DNA of 43,062 nt, from the NCBI GenBank assembly GCA_947176075.1, contig CAMWPG010000004.1:1-43062 (forward strand), written 5' to 3'. The DNA is from an uncultured Ruminococcus sp. Lineage in GTDB: Bacteria; Bacillota; Clostridia; Oscillospirales; Ruminococcaceae. Shown piece by piece: positions 40,168 to 43,062 of this stretch. Within the stretch, counting starts at the first letter, position 1; every line of letters begins with the position of its first letter. The notes under the pieces are model-generated. The model was not told where the DNA came from. It did not search any database and saw only the letters and a program-made list of their open reading frames with translations. The translations under genes were made by a program, and so were the position numbers.

Positions 40168-41478
40168 CTATGCTTCCCCTTTCATGTCCTCTGCATTGCT
40201 GCTTTTGACTATTGACAGAGTGCAAAGAGACGTGTCGATCTCTTCACGGATGAATCTGTTAACATCGTCAATAGTTACCTTTGAGAGAAGCTCTATTGTA
40301 TTAAAAGGAGTTTCGCCGTTCAGATGAGAACTCATCATTATATTTGCTACAGAGTTTACATCATTTGTATCCATTATCATTGCCCCGTAAAGCGATCTGC
40401 GAACCTCTTCAAAAAGTTCAGCATCAAGCCCCGTTTCTTTAGCCTTTTCAAATGTTTCAATGATTTTTTCTTTTACCAAATAAGGGTCAGGTGATTCACC
40501 TTCCAGAACAACAGCGAAATATCCCTCGCCATTGAAGATCTCGCTGCCGAATACATTGTTTATCAAACCGGTTTTTATAAGGCTGCAATAAAGATCTGAG
40601 GAGGCATTTGTCAGCACCTGTGCGGCGATATATGCCTCGATCTGAGCCTTTGTGCTGCTAAAGCCATCCTTTGGAGCGCATTTGAAGCCAATGCAGAACA
40701 TTGTTGTTCCTACTGCGGCAAGCTCTGAAATTTCAGGATATACTATTGTCATAGGCTCATCGGGGAATACTGATTCAAGCTTTATATTTTCACACGGCTT
40801 CAAAAGGCGGTCTGCAATTTCCAGTATCTCATCAGCCTTGCAATTTCCTGAAACGGATAGCACCATATTATGAAGATTATAGAAAGTATTATAGCAGCGG
40901 TAAAGAAGTTTGTCTGTGATCTGTGCTATGCTGCTTTCAGTACCTGCAATATCTATCTTTACAGGATGCTCATGATAAAGACCTTTTAGCATATTGAAGA
41001 ACAATTTCCAGCCGGGATCGTCGTTTGTCATGCGTATTTCCTGACCTATGATACCAAGCTCCTTTTGGATACTTTCCGGTGTGAAATAAGGATCTTGTAC
41101 AAATGAGAGCAGTATTTCAAGAGATTCTTTATAGTGATCTGAGCACTGAAAAAGATAGCATGTCTTGTCAAATGAAGTATAAGCGTTGCCGTTTGCGCCT
41201 GTTTTGGCATAAAGGCTAAATACATCGCAATCCTCATTTTCAAAGAGCTTGTGTTCCAGAAAATGTGCTATTCCCTCGGGCACAGTGCAGTAATCATCAT
41301 CGTAACAGGTCTTGAATTTAGTGTTTATAGAACCGTACTTAGCAGCGAAAAGAGCATTTGTCATTGGAAAGCCTTCCATCTCAGCGACATAAATGGTCAG
41401 TCCGCTTGAATGGTTTATTTTAATGCAGCTGTCTCCGGTGATACTGCTTGTAATAACGGTCTGTGTTGTTTTATTCAT
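40168..41478 (-). CDS. M16 family zinc peptidase (YfmH/PqqL-like)
   Basis: A 436-aa pitrilysin-type peptidase. The inverted zinc motif HFLEH (His72, Glu75, His76) and a distal Glu147 (GQEIRM) are intact. The ATG at 41478 is preceded by GGAGGA inside the tail of the upstream gene, and the two overlap by eight bases. The pairing of one active and one inactive M16 subunit is the YfmH/YfmF arrangement of Firmicutes. The substrate is unknown; cytoplasmic, as no signal peptide is seen. Confidence 0.9.
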   Translation of the reverse strand: MNKTTQTVITSSITGDSCIKINHSSGLTIYVAEMEGFPMTNALFAAKYGSINTKFKTCYDDDYCTVPEGIAHFLEHKLFENEDCDVFSLYAKTGANGNAYTSFDKTCYLFQCSDHYKESLEILLSFVQDPYFTPESIQKELGIIGQEIRMTNDDPGWKLFFNMLKGLYHEHPVKIDIAGTESSIAQITDKLLYRCYNTFYNLHNMVLSVSGNCKADEILEIADRLLKPCENIKLESVFPDEPMTIVYPEISELAAVGTTMFCIGFKCAPKDGFSSTKAQIEAYIAAQVLTNASSDLYCSLIKTGLINNVFGSEIFNGEGYFAVVLEGESPDPYLVKEKIIETFEKAKETGLDAELFEEVRRSLYGAMIMDTNDVNSVANIMMSSHLNGETPFNTIELLSKVTIDDVNRFIREEIDTSLCTLSIVKSSNAEDMKGEA

Positions 41479-42784
41479 CAGCAGCTTCCTCCTCATTTTC
41501 TTTTTCTGCTTCCATAATATAAATTGTATCAAGTTTCAAAGAAGCAGCTGCCGACATGATCTCTTCTCGGGTTATCGACTCATACTGCTTTAACATACTT
41601 TCGACTGTTCTGTCTTCACATAGTACAATGTTTTTGAAGTACCAATGTATATATGATGACGGAGTATATCCGAGACTCTTAATGGAATTATATGCGCTCA
41701 TACGTGCATTTTCCAGAAGCTCATCTGAAAATGCACCGCTTGCAATATTTTCCAGCTGCTTTAATATCTCTTCCTTAGCAGTTTCAATATTTGCTTTCAG
41801 AACCCCGCAGTCAACAATAAGAGACTGCTTTGATTCGCTGTATGAGCTTGAGCAGTAGTAGCAAAGACTAAGCTTTTCACGTACATTTGCAAAGAGCAGA
41901 GAAAACGGCGTAGCTCCAAAAATTATATTCATAAGGAACATTACGTATGCTCCGTGAGATGAATGGTCATATGAGCCGTCTGGCTTGAAAGTCAATACCA
42001 TTTTGCATTGAGCAACAGGAAGAGTTTCTGTGAAGCATTCAGCTTCTGATTTCAAAGGGCTGGGTGTTATAAAGTTCGGAAGCTTCAAAGCTTTGCTGCG
42101 GTCTATGCGAAGGAACATTTCACTGAATTTATCCGCAACAGACGGTTCAGACTGCGGAGATACGAGGAATATCTCCAAAGCAGCGCTGCAAAGCAGCTCC
42201 TTATAGGCTTCATAGGTACTTTGAGGTGTGAGCTTTAGGACCTCTTCTTGTGTACCATAGCTTGATAGTGAGGCGGGTTCATTTTTATATGCAATGCGTG
42301 AGCATTGCCTTATAGCATAGCTGCGTTTGTTATTTATTTCTGCTTCAATAGTATCAAGCAGATCTTTGACCTTTATGGTATATTCATTTTCAGAGAATCT
42401 GCCTTTTTCAATATTAGGTTCAAACAAGCAATTCTCTATAATTTCAATAAGTTCGCCGAGAACATCCTCATTATCGAGAGCGTAGCGGTTGCATAGGGCA
42501 GAAAATGAGGCAGTAATGATCTGATAGTCGCCGAATTTTGAAACATCAACAGAAGCAGAACCGCCGTAGAGCTTATTCATTTTTCTGTTGAATAATGCTT
42601 GAGTAGGGTATTTGCTGCAGCTTGTAGTTAAAAGGCTTGCGGCGAGAGCATAACCTGCACTTTTCTGTTTGGAAAGCGGTGTAATAAATCGTATGATAAC
42701 AGAATTTGTTTTGAATTTCGGATCGATTATGACATTAAAGCCGATAGATTCCGAAAGCGTCGATCTTTCATAATAAGCTGACAT
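41471..42784 (-). CDS. M16-like protein without zinc motif (YfmF-like partner)
   Basis: A 437-aa protein with the two-lobed M16 layout but no HxxEH: the equivalent region (AGYALAASLLTTSCSKYPTQ) lacks the His and Glu ligands. It would be the non-catalytic half of a heterodimer with the overlapping active peptidase, supplying the substrate-binding surface. AAAGGAC precedes the ATG. First gene of the peptidase-peptidase-lgt-folD operon. Confidence 0.88.
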   Translation of the reverse strand: MSAYYERSTLSESIGFNVIIDPKFKTNSVIIRFITPLSKQKSAGYALAASLLTTSCSKYPTQALFNRKMNKLYGGSASVDVSKFGDYQIITASFSALCNRYALDNEDVLGELIEIIENCLFEPNIEKGRFSENEYTIKVKDLLDTIEAEINNKRSYAIRQCSRIAYKNEPASLSSYGTQEEVLKLTPQSTYEAYKELLCSAALEIFLVSPQSEPSVADKFSEMFLRIDRSKALKLPNFITPSPLKSEAECFTETLPVAQCKMVLTFKPDGSYDHSSHGAYVMFLMNIIFGATPFSLLFANVREKLSLCYYCSSSYSESKQSLIVDCGVLKANIETAKEEILKQLENIASGAFSDELLENARMSAYNSIKSLGYTPSSYIHWYFKNIVLCEDRTVESMLKQYESITREEIMSAAASLKLDTIYIMEAEKENEEEAADE

Positions 42785-42845
42785 ATAATAGTCCTTTCTG
42801 ATTTATTGTACGTAAGAAGAATAGGGAAACTGTACATACAATGCT

Positions 42846-42874
42846 ATTATATCATATTCAGATGAGAATTACTA
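42846..42874 (-). promoter_or_regulatory. Probable promoter of the M16-lgt-folD operon
   Basis: On the minus strand an extended -10 TGATATAAT at 42846-42854; the -35 (TAGTAA) is poor. The leader is about 55 bases. Confidence 0.45.
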
Positions 42875-42908
42875 TAGTTTTTTTAAAAAAATCGGCTGGA
42901 TTAAAACG

Positions 42909-42937
42909 TTGACATAATAATAAAAGTTTAGTATAAT
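42909..42937 (+). promoter_or_regulatory. Perfect sigma-A promoter at the right edge
   Basis: TTGACA (42909-42914), 17 bases, TATAAT (42932-42937). It is divergent from the M16 operon and drives a transcript leaving the window. Confidence 0.9.
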
Positions 42938-42942
42938 ATATA

Positions 42943-42974
42943 TAGCAAACTACAAATATATTTGGAGTTTGCTA
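42943..42974 (+). promoter_or_regulatory. 5'-terminal hairpin of the right-edge transcript
   Basis: TAGCAAACT (42943-42951) pairs with AGTTTGCTA (42966-42974); after one A-G mismatch CAAA pairs with TTTG, leaving a 4-base loop. It starts at the expected first base of the transcript. Confidence 0.65.
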
Positions 42975-43001
42975 TTTGCCGATATGCACGGAGCGAACAT
43001 A

Positions 43002-43062
43002 ATGAGAGTATGTGCGAGGCAATTTAAATCAATTATTTATAGTGAACGTCAAATTATTTTTG
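43002..43062 (+). CDS. Start of an unknown gene, cut by the window end
   Basis: An ATG at 43002 with GGAG eight bases upstream opens a frame with no stop to the end (MRVCARQFKSIIYSERQ...). The promoter and leader in front support a real gene, but 20 codons are too few to identify it. An ATG at 42984 in the same frame is an alternative start. A structured RNA instead of a gene is possible. Confidence 0.35.
   Translation, partial: MRVCARQFKSIIYSERQIIF

Noticed and set aside
1-43062. CRISPR arrays, prophage or integrated elements
   Set aside because: No spaced direct repeats, no integrase, capsid or relaxase genes; only the MITE-like element suggests mobility.

Overview
The window looks like chromosomal DNA of an anaerobic, low-to-mid GC Gram-positive bacterium of the Ruminococcus type (Oscillospiraceae). 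The main reasons are four dockerin-bearing secreted proteins (cellulosome-type assembly), plant pectin-degrading enzymes, a spore protease (gpr) next to rpsT, FabK-type fatty acid synthesis, near-consensus sigma-A promoters and AGGAGG ribosome sites. The species assignment is inference; no rRNA is present.

Layout. (1) 1-1900: a minus-strand membrane protein built like signal peptidase I but lacking its catalytic residues, and tRNA-Thr(CGT). (2) 1920-7680: a two-gene pectin operon, a GH43 arabinanase-like enzyme followed by a PL11 rhamnogalacturonan lyase, both ending in near-identical dockerins. (3) 7640-9745: a minus-strand secreted C39-like peptidase / three SH3b / dockerin protein with a WalR-like box at its promoter. 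(4) 9880-10350: an unlabelled small-RNA region. It holds a 34-aa membrane peptide with a self-sequestered ribosome site and a convergent antisense RNA, both from perfect promoters and sharing a symmetric terminator (a type I toxin-antitoxin architecture). A 118-bp TTAA-flanked MITE-like element lies beside it. (5) 10440-12350: a lactate/malate dehydrogenase and a ComEA-like helix-hairpin-helix protein. (6) 12500-16300: a sugar ABC importer (lipoprotein plus two permeases, no ATPase). (7) 16300-18100: birA, an orphan mazF, and a divergent small ORF/XRE regulator pair with twin operators.

(8) 18100-22460: rpsT, gpr, a Ca2+ P-type ATPase whose ribosome site is buried in a perfect 13-bp hairpin, and a small unknown protein. 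(9) 22460-28131, minus strand: a CxxCxxCC protein, ilvE, then the tightly overlapped operon fabD-aroE-aroK-amidohydrolase-membrane protein. (10) 28250-36870, plus strand: the type II fatty acid synthesis operon fabH-fabK-fabG-fabF-accB-fabZ-accC-accD-accA-acpP. With the divergent fabD this gives the whole route from acetyl-CoA to acyl-ACP, and birA supplies the biotin ligase for AccB. (11) 36960-38215: a dockerin protein gene broken by two in-frame TAA codons. (12) 38232-42784, minus strand: a coupled operon of two M16 peptidase-like proteins (one inactive), lgt and folD. (13) The right edge carries a perfect promoter, a 5' hairpin and the first codons of another gene.

The strongest candidate for an undescribed system is the type I toxin-antitoxin-like locus at 9884-10212. 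Other observations worth attention are the ribosome-site hairpin of the Ca2+ ATPase, the signal peptidase pseudoenzyme, the Arg specificity residue in the dehydrogenase, and the doubly stopped dockerin gene. Several starts were moved to internal ATGs because a good Shine-Dalgarno sequence lies between the longest possible start and the chosen one.
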